Below, piece after piece: positions 50,724 to 58,515 of a stretch of DNA of 64,000 bases. The stretch's first letter is position 1. Each line of letters starts with the position of its first letter. The notes beneath the pieces were generated by a model that did not search any database, was not told the DNA's origin, and saw only the letters and a list, made by a program, of their open reading frames with translations. A program made the translations under genes and the position numbers. Source of the DNA: Ardenticatenales bacterium. Lineage in GTDB: Bacteria > Chloroflexota > Anaerolineae > Promineifilales > Promineifilaceae. The stretch lies in assembly GCA_020634515.1 (NCBI GenBank), contig JACKBL010000006.1, forward strand, positions 1-64,000, in the 5' to 3' direction.

Positions 50724-51521
50724 CTATTTTACAGTTTCCGAGCTTTGCTGCCATGCAGGCGGTCGCTTTTGCAGAAATGCGCTCATGCCCTCACGCCCCT
50801 CGCTGCTGGCGCGTCGCTGGGCAATAAGGTTTGTCGTGTAGTCGCGCATGGCGGCGGGGGGCTGTCCGGCAACCTGGCGCACCAGGGTCTTGGCCGTCGC
50901 CTGCGCACCGGGGGCGGCCTGCAAGTATTCGGTCACGCGATGGGCGACGAGGGCGTCCAGTTCCGCCTCATCGGTGGCTAGGTGATGGATGAGGCCGATG
51001 TGCCGGGCGTGGGCGGCGTCGAAGCGTTCGCCGCTGAGGAATAGTTCGCGGGCGTGACCCGGGCCGATTTTAGCGACGACGAATGGGGAGATAACTGCCG
51101 GCACAATTCCCAACCGCGCTTCACTAAAGGCAAACTTGGCCCGCGCGACCGCCGCCACGCTGTCGCAGCAACTCACCAGCCCGGCTCCACCGCCAATGGC
51201 CGCCCCATTGATCCGGCCAATCACCGGGGCAGGACAATCGTTCACCGCCAGCATCAAGTCGAAGATGGCCTCCCCGTCCGCTACGTTTTCCGCAAAAGTG
51301 AAGTCCGCCGCCGCCCGCATGAAAGTCACGTCCGCCCCCGCGCAAAAAGAGCGCCCGCTGCCCGTGAGCACAATGACCCGCGCCGGGGACGAACCCGCTA
51401 TCTCCCGAAACAAATCCGTCAATTCCGCAATCATTTGTGGGTTAAATGCATTGTGGCTCTGGGGACGATTCAGTATCACCGTCATCACCTGCCCGGCCGT
51501 TTGCACGGCAATCGTTTCCAT
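50724..51521 (-). CDS. enoyl-CoA hydratase/isomerase family protein
   Basis: A 265-residue crotonase-fold protein. It shows the N-terminal TVILNRPQSHNAFN, the CoA-binding/oxyanion segment GSGRSFCAGADVTFM, and GAAIGGGAGLVSCCD as the second oxyanion loop. The position usually holding a catalytic Glu reads FSEARLGIVPAVIS, where the Glu is retained. GGGAGG lies just before the ATG at 51521. It is possibly methylglutaconyl- or enoyl-CoA hydratase. It shares orientation with accC. Confidence 0.9.
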   Translation of the reverse strand: METIAVQTAGQVMTVILNRPQSHNAFNPQMIAELTDLFREIAGSSPARVIVLTGSGRSFCAGADVTFMRAAADFTFAENVADGEAIFDLMLAVNDCPAPVIGRINGAAIGGGAGLVSCCDSVAAVARAKFAFSEARLGIVPAVISPFVVAKIGPGHARELFLSGERFDAAHARHIGLIHHLATDEAELDALVAHRVTEYLQAAPGAQATAKTLVRQVAGQPPAAMRDYTTNLIAQRRASSEGREGMSAFLQKRPPAWQQSSETVK

Positions 51522-51660
51522 AAAACCTCCCAATTCACATTCGGGTGAATCCGTGCCTGTTTTCGTGATGCACTATCGCCGTTCCGCATCGTGGCGTGAT
51601 AGCCCGCGGCGCCAAAAGCGTCATGCGCCGCCCCATTATCTCCTACTTCGCCGTAAACAA

Positions 51661-51695
51661 AAACCCTCCACGGCAGCTCGCTGCCGGGAGGGTTT
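51661..51695 (-). terminator. Rho-independent terminator downstream of ftsH
   Basis: AAACCCTCC plus CGGCAG (51661-51676, one bulged A) pairs with CTGCCG plus GGAGGGTTT (51681-51695) around a CTCG loop. On the minus strand the stem is followed by TTTTTGTTT. It would end the ftsH transcript. Confidence 0.8.
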
Positions 51696-51726
51696 GCATA
51701 CCAACATGGTAACTACCACTGTCTGG

Positions 51727-51763
51727 AGATTGAACCAGTTTCACGAGAAAATGGGTCCAACCT
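51727..51763. repeat. intergenic hairpin repeat, AGATTGAACCA family (degenerate)
   Basis: AGATTGAACCAGTTT and AAATGGGTCCAACCT form an imperfect stem. It is between ftsH and its terminator. Similar in sequence to the perfect copies at 58461 and 62960. Confidence 0.45.
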
Positions 51764-51831
51764 GGCTAAGGGCGCATCCGTTGATCGAGAGTCCTTAGCC
51801 GTTACCTGACATGCTGATCAGACGGAATCGG

Positions 51832-53658
51832 CTAGGCGTTCATGAGGTTTTCAAACGTGAGGCGATCCAACGTTTCTATGTCCAGAAGCGTGTGCGCCAA
51901 CCGCACCATTTTGTCTCGATGCTCCTCAATGATTCCCTTGGCGCGCGCATAGCCGCGATCCAAAATATCTCGGACTTCTTGATCAATCGCCCGCGCCGCT
52001 TCCTCGCTGTAATCTCGCCCGTAGGTCATGTCGCGTCCCAGGAAGATGTTCCCGGTCTGGTCGCCGTAGGTGCGCAGACCCAACTCCGAACTCATGCCAT
52101 AGCGCATGATCATGTCGCGGGCAACCTCGGTTGCCTTGCGTAAATCGCTGGATGCGCCCGTCGTCAGGCGATTGAAGAACACTTCCTCGGCGGCGCGACC
52201 GCCTAGCGTGACGGCGATCTGGTCCTCGAAGTATTCGCGTGTTTTCACTATGCTTTCCTCAGGAAGCGGCATCATGTAGCCGCCTGCCTGCCCACGAGGG
52301 ATGATCGTGATTTTCTGTACGGTGTCCGCATTGGGCAGGAAGAAGCTGACAATGGCGTGCCCGGCCTCATGATAGGCAACCGTTTCCTTGTCGGCGTCGC
52401 TGATGACGCGGCTTTTCCGTTCCGGTCCCATCACCACGCGGTCGAAGGCATCCTGGAAATCTTTGGCGTCAATCTGGCGTTTGTTTTGGCGCGCGGCGAA
52501 AATGGCCGCCTCGTTCACCAGATTCTCCAGGTCCGCGCCGGCAAAGCCGACGCTCAGGCGGGCGATGTCATTGAAGTCCACGTCGGAGGCGATTGGCTTG
52601 CCGCGCGCGTGGACCTTCAAGATCTCCTCTCGTCCTTTGATGTCGGGCAGGTCTACGATAACCTTGCGGTCGAAGCGACCAGGACGCAGCAGGGCTGGGT
52701 CAAGGACGTCAGGGCGGTTGGTGGCCGCAATGACGATGATGTTGGTTTCGTTGGAAAACCCATCCATTTCCACCAGAATCTGGTTCAACGTTTGCTCGCG
52801 TTCGTCATGGCCGCCGCCGAGTCCCGCGCCGCGCTGCCGTCCCACGGCGTCGATTTCGTCTACGAAGACAATAGACGGGGCGTTTTCTTTGGCCTTGTTA
52901 AACAGGTCGCGCACGCGGCTGGCCCCGACGCCGACGAACATTTCCACAAATTCGGAGCCGGAAATGTGGAAGAAGGGGACGCCTGCTTCGCCGGCGATGG
53001 CCCGCGCCAGCAGCGTCTTGCCTGTTCCGGGATGGCCGACCATCAACAGGCCCTTGGGGATACGCGCTCCGACCTGGATGAATTTCTCCGGCTCTTTCAG
53101 AAACTGGACGATCTCGCGCACTTCCTCTTTGGCCTCGTCTACGCCGGCCACGTCATCAAACGTGACGGTGGGGCGGTCGCCTTCGTTGATGTTGCGCGCG
53201 CGGCTGCGGCCAAACCCGAAGATGTTATTACCACCCCCTTGCATTTGGCGGAGGCCACGGGAGAAAATCCAGATCAAGAGGATGATGGGGCCAACGGAAA
53301 AGAGGATGCTGAAGAAGGTGGTTCGCCCCGAAGCGTCGTTGATGTAGATGGGCGCGGAGCCAATAATAGCGGTATCGACGCCACTGGCCTGGAGTTGTTG
53401 GAAAATGTCTGCGCCTTCATCCTTGACGGAAGCGTATGTGCTGCCATTCTTGAGGATGACGGTGAGGCGGTTGCCGCTGACGGTGAGGCGTTCGACCGAT
53501 TGGTCTTCTACGTAGGCGACGACTTCGGAAAACGGGATGACTTCGTTGGTGTTCAATCCGCCGCTGAAAATAATTTGCGCGCCCAAGATGAGCAGAATGG
53601 CGGTAACGATCCAGACCCAGGGAGGGATAGTAGATCGGTTGTTTTGTTGTTCGTCCAT
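51832..53658 (-). CDS. ftsH: ATP-dependent zinc metalloprotease FtsH
   Basis: A 608-residue membrane AAA+ protease that degrades misfolded and regulatory membrane proteins. Two membrane helices lie at about 14-32 and 112-132, with an extracytoplasmic domain between. Walker A is GHPGTGKT (208-215; the second residue is His instead of the usual Pro). Walker B (IVFVDEIDAVGRQRG) and the SRH follow. The zinc site is HEAGH at 430-434. The gene is preceded by lipA, with a 74-nt spacer holding a hairpin repeat, and followed by a clear terminator. Confidence 0.96.
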   Translation of the reverse strand: MDEQQNNRSTIPPWVWIVTAILLILGAQIIFSGGLNTNEVIPFSEVVAYVEDQSVERLTVSGNRLTVILKNGSTYASVKDEGADIFQQLQASGVDTAIIGSAPIYINDASGRTTFFSILFSVGPIILLIWIFSRGLRQMQGGGNNIFGFGRSRARNINEGDRPTVTFDDVAGVDEAKEEVREIVQFLKEPEKFIQVGARIPKGLLMVGHPGTGKTLLARAIAGEAGVPFFHISGSEFVEMFVGVGASRVRDLFNKAKENAPSIVFVDEIDAVGRQRGAGLGGGHDEREQTLNQILVEMDGFSNETNIIVIAATNRPDVLDPALLRPGRFDRKVIVDLPDIKGREEILKVHARGKPIASDVDFNDIARLSVGFAGADLENLVNEAAIFAARQNKRQIDAKDFQDAFDRVVMGPERKSRVISDADKETVAYHEAGHAIVSFFLPNADTVQKITIIPRGQAGGYMMPLPEESIVKTREYFEDQIAVTLGGRAAEEVFFNRLTTGASSDLRKATEVARDMIMRYGMSSELGLRTYGDQTGNIFLGRDMTYGRDYSEEAARAIDQEVRDILDRGYARAKGIIEEHRDKMVRLAHTLLDIETLDRLTFENLMNA

Positions 53659-53675
53659 GTCTTTCCTATGAAATG

Positions 53676-53737
53676 AACCTTTTTGGAAGCTCGCTTACAG
53701 GTTGGAGTTGTGCATTATCGCAGCTTCCAGGAAGGTT
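53676..53737. repeat. hairpin repeat, AACCTTCCTGGAAGCT family, copy 2
   Basis: Positions 53676-53691 and 53722-53737 form a 16-bp stem (two G-U) around 30 nt. The stem sequence is the same as in the hairpin at 27090. It fills the spacer between lipA and ftsH and reaches the lipA stop codon. Confidence 0.6.
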
Positions 53738-54681
53738 TAGGCGGTTTGCTCTCTGGCGGCCATGTATGCTTTGTAGATGGGGGAGAGGGCAGCGACTTGT
53801 TGTTCGGCGCGGTAGCTGCTGCGTACGAGCGCGCCGCTTTCAACCCATTTGAAGCCGAGTTCGTATCCTTTTTGGCTCAGGGTCTCGAATTCTGCCGGCA
53901 TATAATACCGTTCAACAGGCAAATGTTTCTTACTTGGTTGCAGGTACTGGCCGATAGTGAGGATGTCCACACCGCAGTCGGCCAGGTCCGCCATCACCGT
54001 CACCACTTCGTCCAGAGATTCCCCCAATCCCACCATAATGCCACTTTTGGTGAGGACATCCGGTTCCATCTGTTTGGCCTGACGCAGCGTGGTCAGCGCC
54101 CATTCATAATGGTCTTGGGGCTGCACCTTCTTGAAAAGCCGCGGCACCGTTTCGACGTTATGGTTCAGAATTTCGGGACGGGTATCCATCACGATTTTGA
54201 GCGCAGCGGCGGAGCCTTTGAAATCCGGGATAAGCACCTCAATGGTGCAGCCGGGCTGGAGTTCACGGATGCGCTGAATGACGAGAGCGAAAATAGGCGC
54301 GCCGCCATCTTCCCGCTCATCCCGATTCACGGAAGTGATGACAACATGGCGCAAATTCATCGCCTTTACCGCCTGGGCCACGCGCTCGGGTTCGTTCCAG
54401 TCCAGCGGGGCGGGGCGACCCGTTTTGATGTCGCAGAAGCCGCAACTGCGCGTACAGGTGTCGCCCATGATGAGGAAGGTGGCGGTTCCCGCCCCCCAGC
54501 ATTCGCCAATGTTGGGGCAGCGTGCCTCTTCGCAGACGGTGTGTAATTGCTTGCTGCGCATGAGGTGTTTCAGGTTTTGGTAACTTTCGCCACTGGGCAC
54601 GCGCACGCGAATCCACTCCGGTCGGCGGCGTGGTTTTTGCGATTCACTTACTTCAATTTCGTTGACGTCTATCAGAGACAT
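53737..54681 (-). CDS. lipA: lipoyl synthase
   Basis: A 314-residue radical SAM enzyme that inserts sulfur into octanoyl groups on lipoyl carrier proteins. The auxiliary cluster cysteines are C50, C55 and C61 (CEEARCPNIGEC); the radical SAM cluster cysteines are C76, C80 and C83 (CTRSCGFC). It also has the C-terminal RSSYRAE with the conserved serine ligand. The start at 54681 leaves AAGGA at a normal distance; 54687 is an alternative. The lipoyl-dependent glycine cleavage enzyme GcvT is encoded 10 kb away. Confidence 0.96.
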   Translation of the reverse strand: MSLIDVNEIEVSESQKPRRRPEWIRVRVPSGESYQNLKHLMRSKQLHTVCEEARCPNIGECWGAGTATFLIMGDTCTRSCGFCDIKTGRPAPLDWNEPERVAQAVKAMNLRHVVITSVNRDEREDGGAPIFALVIQRIRELQPGCTIEVLIPDFKGSAAALKIVMDTRPEILNHNVETVPRLFKKVQPQDHYEWALTTLRQAKQMEPDVLTKSGIMVGLGESLDEVVTVMADLADCGVDILTIGQYLQPSKKHLPVERYYMPAEFETLSQKGYELGFKWVESGALVRSSYRAEQQVAALSPIYKAYMAAREQTA

Positions 54682-54833
54682 CGGCATTTTCCTTGCGCTA
54701 TGTGGAGTTCGTGAAAATGGAATGTTACGGTGCATTGTACGCGGAAAAGAAAGGGGTGACAACCGCTGTCAACGGCGGTGGCGAGTTTCATACGCTTTTC
54801 TAACTCGTCGGTTACAACTCGCGCGTCGGGCGC

Positions 54834-55385
54834 TCAGGCTGTCATGAACGGTTCCTCATCATCTACGGCAAAATGCCGCCGGTTGAGCCGTTCCACCAGG
54901 TCTTGCGCTGCCGTTGGCGCGAGGGCGCGGCCAAAACGGACGGGGCGCACGCCATATTCGAAGGCAATGGCTTTTTCTTCGGCATCGTAGCGCAGGGGGG
55001 TGACGTGTTTCATGTCATAGACATCGGTTACACCCAGGAGGGAAACGGGACGGCGCACAATGAATTCTTGCGCATTGATGAAGAGGATTTCGCGGGAGGC
55101 GGCGTAGTACTGCCAGTAGCGCCAGAGCCAGCGGCGGGCGAACCAGACCCAGACGGCGAGCCAGAGCAGTAGGAGGATGCGCCACACCCAGATGAACAGG
55201 GCGCGGACTTCGAAATTGAACGGGTTGCTGAGAAGCCCCGCGAGGATGATGCCAAACATGCCGGTCCAGACGAGCATGAGGATGGTGTAGATGAGGAAGA
55301 GGAGCCAATTGCGTTCTGCCGGCATTACAACCTTCTGCCACTCTGGTTTTTCTTCAATCGTCACTTGTTGATCGCTTAATGTCAT
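54834..55385 (-). CDS. membrane protein with two helices and a PH-like C-terminal domain
   Basis: A 183-residue protein. Two membrane helices (about 27-50 and 63-83) are rich in tryptophan. The C-terminal half (about 92-165) reads like a bacterial PH (bPH/DUF2244-like) domain: REILFINAQEFIVRRP, then TDVYDMKHVTPLRYD and AIAFEYGVRPVRFGR. Family assignment is tentative. It is divergent from murJ (84 nt between starts), so the two may share a regulatory region. Function unknown. Confidence 0.7.
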   Translation of the reverse strand: MTLSDQQVTIEEKPEWQKVVMPAERNWLLFLIYTILMLVWTGMFGIILAGLLSNPFNFEVRALFIWVWRILLLLWLAVWVWFARRWLWRYWQYYAASREILFINAQEFIVRRPVSLLGVTDVYDMKHVTPLRYDAEEKAIAFEYGVRPVRFGRALAPTAAQDLVERLNRRHFAVDDEEPFMTA

Positions 55386-55469
55386 AAACCACTCCGGTGG
55401 GTGTTAACCGTGGTTAGTGGACGCCGGTTACTCGTCGCGTGCCACGCCTCCGTGTTACAATCCGCGCCC

Positions 55470-56996
55470 ATGAATCGTGCGCGCCATCTTTTCCAGTCCA
55501 GCCTTATTGTTATCATCTTTTTTGCCGCTGGCAAGCTCATGGGGTTGGTTCGCGCCCAGTTCGTTGGGCGCGCTTTCGGCACCAGCCCGGCTTTTGACGC
55601 CTTCACCGCCGCCAACCAGCTTCCCGAAGTATTCGTCACCCTGATCGCGGGCGGGGCGCTGGCGGCGGCCTTCATACCCGTCTACTCCGCCCACCTCACC
55701 GACGAGAAGCAAAAGGAAGCAGCCCAGTTGGCAAACGCCACGCTGACGCTGGTGCTGCTCCTTCTCGGCAGTATTTCGGCATTGGGCATCCTTTTTGCCC
55801 CGTTTTTGGTGCGCGTCTGGCTTGTTCCCAGCTACTCACCGGCGCAGCAGGCGCTGACGGCTTCGTTGATGCGCATTATTCTGGTGCAGACGACGTTGTT
55901 TGGCGTCAGCGGCGTCCTTAGCAGTCTGCTTAACGCGCATCAGCATTTTGCGCTGCCGGCATTAGCCCCGATTGCCCTGGACATTGGCTACCTCGTTGGC
56001 GTCTTCTTCTTCGTCCCCCGCATGGGCATCCATGGTCTCGCCTGGGGGACCGTCATTGGCGGCTTCCTGCACATTCTCATCCAGGTTCCCGCCCTTATCC
56101 GCTACCGGTTTCGTTTCCGTCCTTTACTGGGCTTTCATCTGGCGGGGCTGCGCGAAATTGTGCGCCTGATGGGGCCACGTATCGTCACTTTGGGGACCGT
56201 GCAGTTCGCCGACCTCTTCATTATTCGCATCACGTCTGGCCTGCCTTCTGGCAGCACGTCCGGCTATTTCTACGGCTACTATTTGCAGCAGCTACCGGAA
56301 ACATTGCTGGGTACGGCCATTGCTATTGTCGTTTTCCCCACGTTGGCGGAGTTATTCAACGCCGGTGACATAGAAGGGCTGAAGCGCACGGCCATTTCTG
56401 CCTTGAGTGTTATCTGGACGCTGACGATTCCGGCGGCGGCGCTGCTGGTGCTGTTGGGCGAGCCGGCCATCGCGGTGTTCTTCCAGCGCGGCGCGTTTGA
56501 TGCGGCCTCAACGCGGCTGGTGTACAGCATTCTCATCTATTTTAGCGTGCGCGTGGTCAGCGAGGCCAGCCTGGAGATTTTGGCGCGCCTCTTTTTTGCG
56601 CAGCACAACACGTTGATCCCCATGCTGGCGGCGTTAGGCTGGTTGGGGGTGAGTCTCCTGCTGTTCCGAATACTGGTGCAGCCGCTGGGGGTGGCGGGGC
56701 TGGCTTTGGCGAGTACGGTGGCGTTCACGTTGCAATCGTTGGCCCTGTATCTGCTCAATCGCTGGCGATTGGGTGGGTTGTATGAGCGGGAGCTGTTGGT
56801 GAGTGGGGGACGGGCGCTACTGGCGACGGGGGGCATGGCGCTGGTTATTTTGGCGGTACAACGCTGGGTGTCGTCGCCGTTGCTGCTGGTGGTGGGGGGA
56901 GGAAGTGCCGGCATTTTCGCGTATGCCCTGCTCAATATCCTCCTCGGTGGACGGGAACTGCCCCAACTATGGCGGCTCGCGCGCCAGCGTACCTGA
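55470..56996 (+). CDS. murJ: MurJ-type lipid II flippase
   Basis: A 508-residue MOP-superfamily protein with about 14 membrane segments. The N-terminal GKLMGLVRAQFVGRAFGTSPAFDAF and NQLPEVFVTLIAGGALAAAFIPVY match MurJ/MviN, as does the central LPETLLGTAIAIVVFPTLAEL. It would flip the peptidoglycan precursor lipid II across the membrane. The ATG at 55470 is chosen over an in-frame start at 55401. The stop is followed within 20 nt by the recA SOS box, so recA is transcribed separately. Confidence 0.93.
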   Translation: MNRARHLFQSSLIVIIFFAAGKLMGLVRAQFVGRAFGTSPAFDAFTAANQLPEVFVTLIAGGALAAAFIPVYSAHLTDEKQKEAAQLANATLTLVLLLLGSISALGILFAPFLVRVWLVPSYSPAQQALTASLMRIILVQTTLFGVSGVLSSLLNAHQHFALPALAPIALDIGYLVGVFFFVPRMGIHGLAWGTVIGGFLHILIQVPALIRYRFRFRPLLGFHLAGLREIVRLMGPRIVTLGTVQFADLFIIRITSGLPSGSTSGYFYGYYLQQLPETLLGTAIAIVVFPTLAELFNAGDIEGLKRTAISALSVIWTLTIPAAALLVLLGEPAIAVFFQRGAFDAASTRLVYSILIYFSVRVVSEASLEILARLFFAQHNTLIPMLAALGWLGVSLLLFRILVQPLGVAGLALASTVAFTLQSLALYLLNRWRLGGLYERELLVSGGRALLATGGMALVILAVQRWVSSPLLLVVGGGSAGIFAYALLNILLGGRELPQLWRLARQRT

Positions 56997-57015
56997 TTGA
57001 TTGCCCGCGAAGTTT

Positions 57016-57029
57016 TGAACAACCGTTCA
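57016..57029 (+). promoter_or_regulatory. LexA (SOS) box upstream of recA
   Basis: TGAACAACCGTTCA is a perfect palindrome containing GAAC-N4-GTTC, the Gram-positive type LexA/DinR operator core. It ends 17 nt before the -35 element of the recA promoter. SOS control of recA is expected. Confidence 0.75.
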
Positions 57030-57046
57030 TTATCTTAAAATCGGTC

Positions 57047-57074
57047 TTGACACCCCCTTTTGCCACGGTATAAT
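57047..57074 (+). promoter_or_regulatory. recA: recA promoter with perfect hexamers
   Basis: TTGACA (57047-57052) and TATAAT (57069-57074) with a 16-nt spacer. The predicted start is at about 57081, leaving a leader of about 175 nt. Confidence 0.88.
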
Positions 57075-57081
57075 AGCACAT

Positions 57082-57198
57082 ATGTTCAAAGTTTCTGATG
57101 CAAAAGGGAAGGCTAAACACGGAGACTGGCGTGTTGCGGAACAGTTACCCACATTCATCCTGACCAATTCGTTGCTCCCCCCAATGACGCTTTCCTGA
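57082..57198 (+). CDS. possible leaderless leader peptide before recA
   Basis: A 38-codon open frame (MFKVSDAKGKAKHGDW...) whose ATG coincides within one or two bases with the predicted recA transcription start, so it would be leaderless. It ends 58 nt before recA. No homologue recognised. It may be chance; the coincidence of start site and ATG is the only support. Confidence 0.3.
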   Translation: MFKVSDAKGKAKHGDWRVAEQLPTFILTNSLLPPMTLS

Positions 57199-57256
57199 CA
57201 GAGTACTGGAAGCCAACCTTTTCCCCCATACCAACCGCACAAGGAGAACAATCCTC

Positions 57257-58315
57257 ATGGCTAAAGCAAACGGTCGTGAAGACACGTTAGGTCGCACCCT
57301 GGAATCCCTTACCAAACGCTTCGGCGAAGGTATCATCATGCGCCTGGGCGATGCCCAACATCTCAACGTGGAAGCCGTCCCCACCGGCTCTCTTTCCCTG
57401 GACATAGCCCTCGGCGTCGGCGGTGTGCCCCGCGGCCGCGTCATCGAAATCTACGGCCCGGAATCATCGGGCAAGACCACCCTCTGCCAGCACGTCATCG
57501 CCGAAGCGCAGAAGATGGGAGGCGTATGCGCCTTTATTGACATGGAGCACGCGCTCGATCCCAGCTACGCGGCCAAATGCGGCGTAGACGTGAACAACCT
57601 CTACGTCTCCCAACCGGATACGGGCGAACAGGCGCTGGAGATCGCCGAAGCGCTCATTCGCTCCGGTACGATGGACGTGGTTGTAATTGACTCCGTGGCC
57701 GCGTTGGTGCCGCGCGCGGAAATCGAGGGCGAGATGGGCGACTCGCACGTTGGCTTGCAAGCCCGCCTTATGTCCCAGGCGCTGCGCAAAATGTCCGGCG
57801 TGATCAAGCAAACGAACACGGTCGTTATCTTCACCAACCAGCTACGCATGAAAATTGGCGTCATGTTTGGCAACCCGGAAACCACCAGCGGCGGCAACGC
57901 GCTCAAGTTCTACGCTTCGGTGCGCCTGGACATTCGCCGCATTGAGGCCATCAAGTCGAAGACGGAAATCATCGGCAACCGCACCCGCGTCAAGGTGAAA
58001 AAGAACAAGGTCGCGCCCCCGTTCACGGAGTGCGAATTCGACATCATGTACAACGAAGGCATTTCCAAGACGGGCGACGTACTGGACCTGGCGGTGCAGT
58101 ATGGCCTGGTGGACAAACGGGGGGCGTACTTCCGCTACGGGGATACGCTCCTCGGTCAGGGGCGGGAAAACGCCAAAACCTTTCTGTCGGAAAATCCGGC
58201 CTTTATTTACGAGCTGGAGAGCCTTATTCGACAGAATGTGGGCATTGCCAGCTACAGCCTCGATGATGACAGCAATGGCTACTACGAAGAGGCCGACTTG
58301 CCCGTGGGCGACTAA
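57257..58315 (+). CDS. recA: recombinase RecA
   Basis: A 352-residue RecA. Walker A is GPESSGKTT (67-75); Walker B (VVVIDSVAALVP), the L2 region (TSGGNALKFYASVRLDIRR) and the MAW-like NQLRMKIGVMFGNPE are all present. It catalyses strand exchange and promotes LexA self-cleavage. AAGGAG lies ten nt upstream. It is controlled by a consensus promoter and a LexA box. No octamer occurs within the gene. Confidence 0.98.
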   Translation: MAKANGREDTLGRTLESLTKRFGEGIIMRLGDAQHLNVEAVPTGSLSLDIALGVGGVPRGRVIEIYGPESSGKTTLCQHVIAEAQKMGGVCAFIDMEHALDPSYAAKCGVDVNNLYVSQPDTGEQALEIAEALIRSGTMDVVVIDSVAALVPRAEIEGEMGDSHVGLQARLMSQALRKMSGVIKQTNTVVIFTNQLRMKIGVMFGNPETTSGGNALKFYASVRLDIRRIEAIKSKTEIIGNRTRVKVKKNKVAPPFTECEFDIMYNEGISKTGDVLDLAVQYGLVDKRGAYFRYGDTLLGQGRENAKTFLSENPAFIYELESLIRQNVGIASYSLDDDSNGYYEEADLPVGD

Positions 58316-58344
58316 CACGACAACGAAATTCCCGGCAGGCAACT

Positions 58345-58430
58345 GTTAAGGACTGACGATGCAATAAAGCACGGCATTGCATTGTCAGTTTGCAGGAAAG
58401 GTAAGGAATCAACTTCTTTCCGTTCCTAAG
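58345..58430. repeat. dispersed two-hairpin repeat, copy 2
   Basis: It begins GTTAAGGACTGACGAT and ends CCGTTCCTAAG like the copy at 48876-48970, with differences in the loop regions. GACTGACGATGCAAT faces ATTGCATTGTCAGTT. It lies 30 nt after recA in a convergent spacer. Confidence 0.8.
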
Positions 58431-58460
58431 TAAACGTTCAAAAACAACTTAGTGATTTGC

Positions 58461-58493
58461 AGATTGGTTCAATCTGTGAGATTGAACCAATCT
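58461..58493. repeat. intergenic hairpin repeat, AGATTGGTTCAATCT (perfect)
   Basis: A 15-bp perfect stem (58461-58475 with 58479-58493) around GTG. It lies 23 nt from the end of the convergent sugar dehydrogenase gene and could serve as a transcription stop or 3' stabiliser. Confidence 0.75.
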
Positions 58494-58515
58494 CCGTGAG
58501 GTTAATTTCCGTCCT

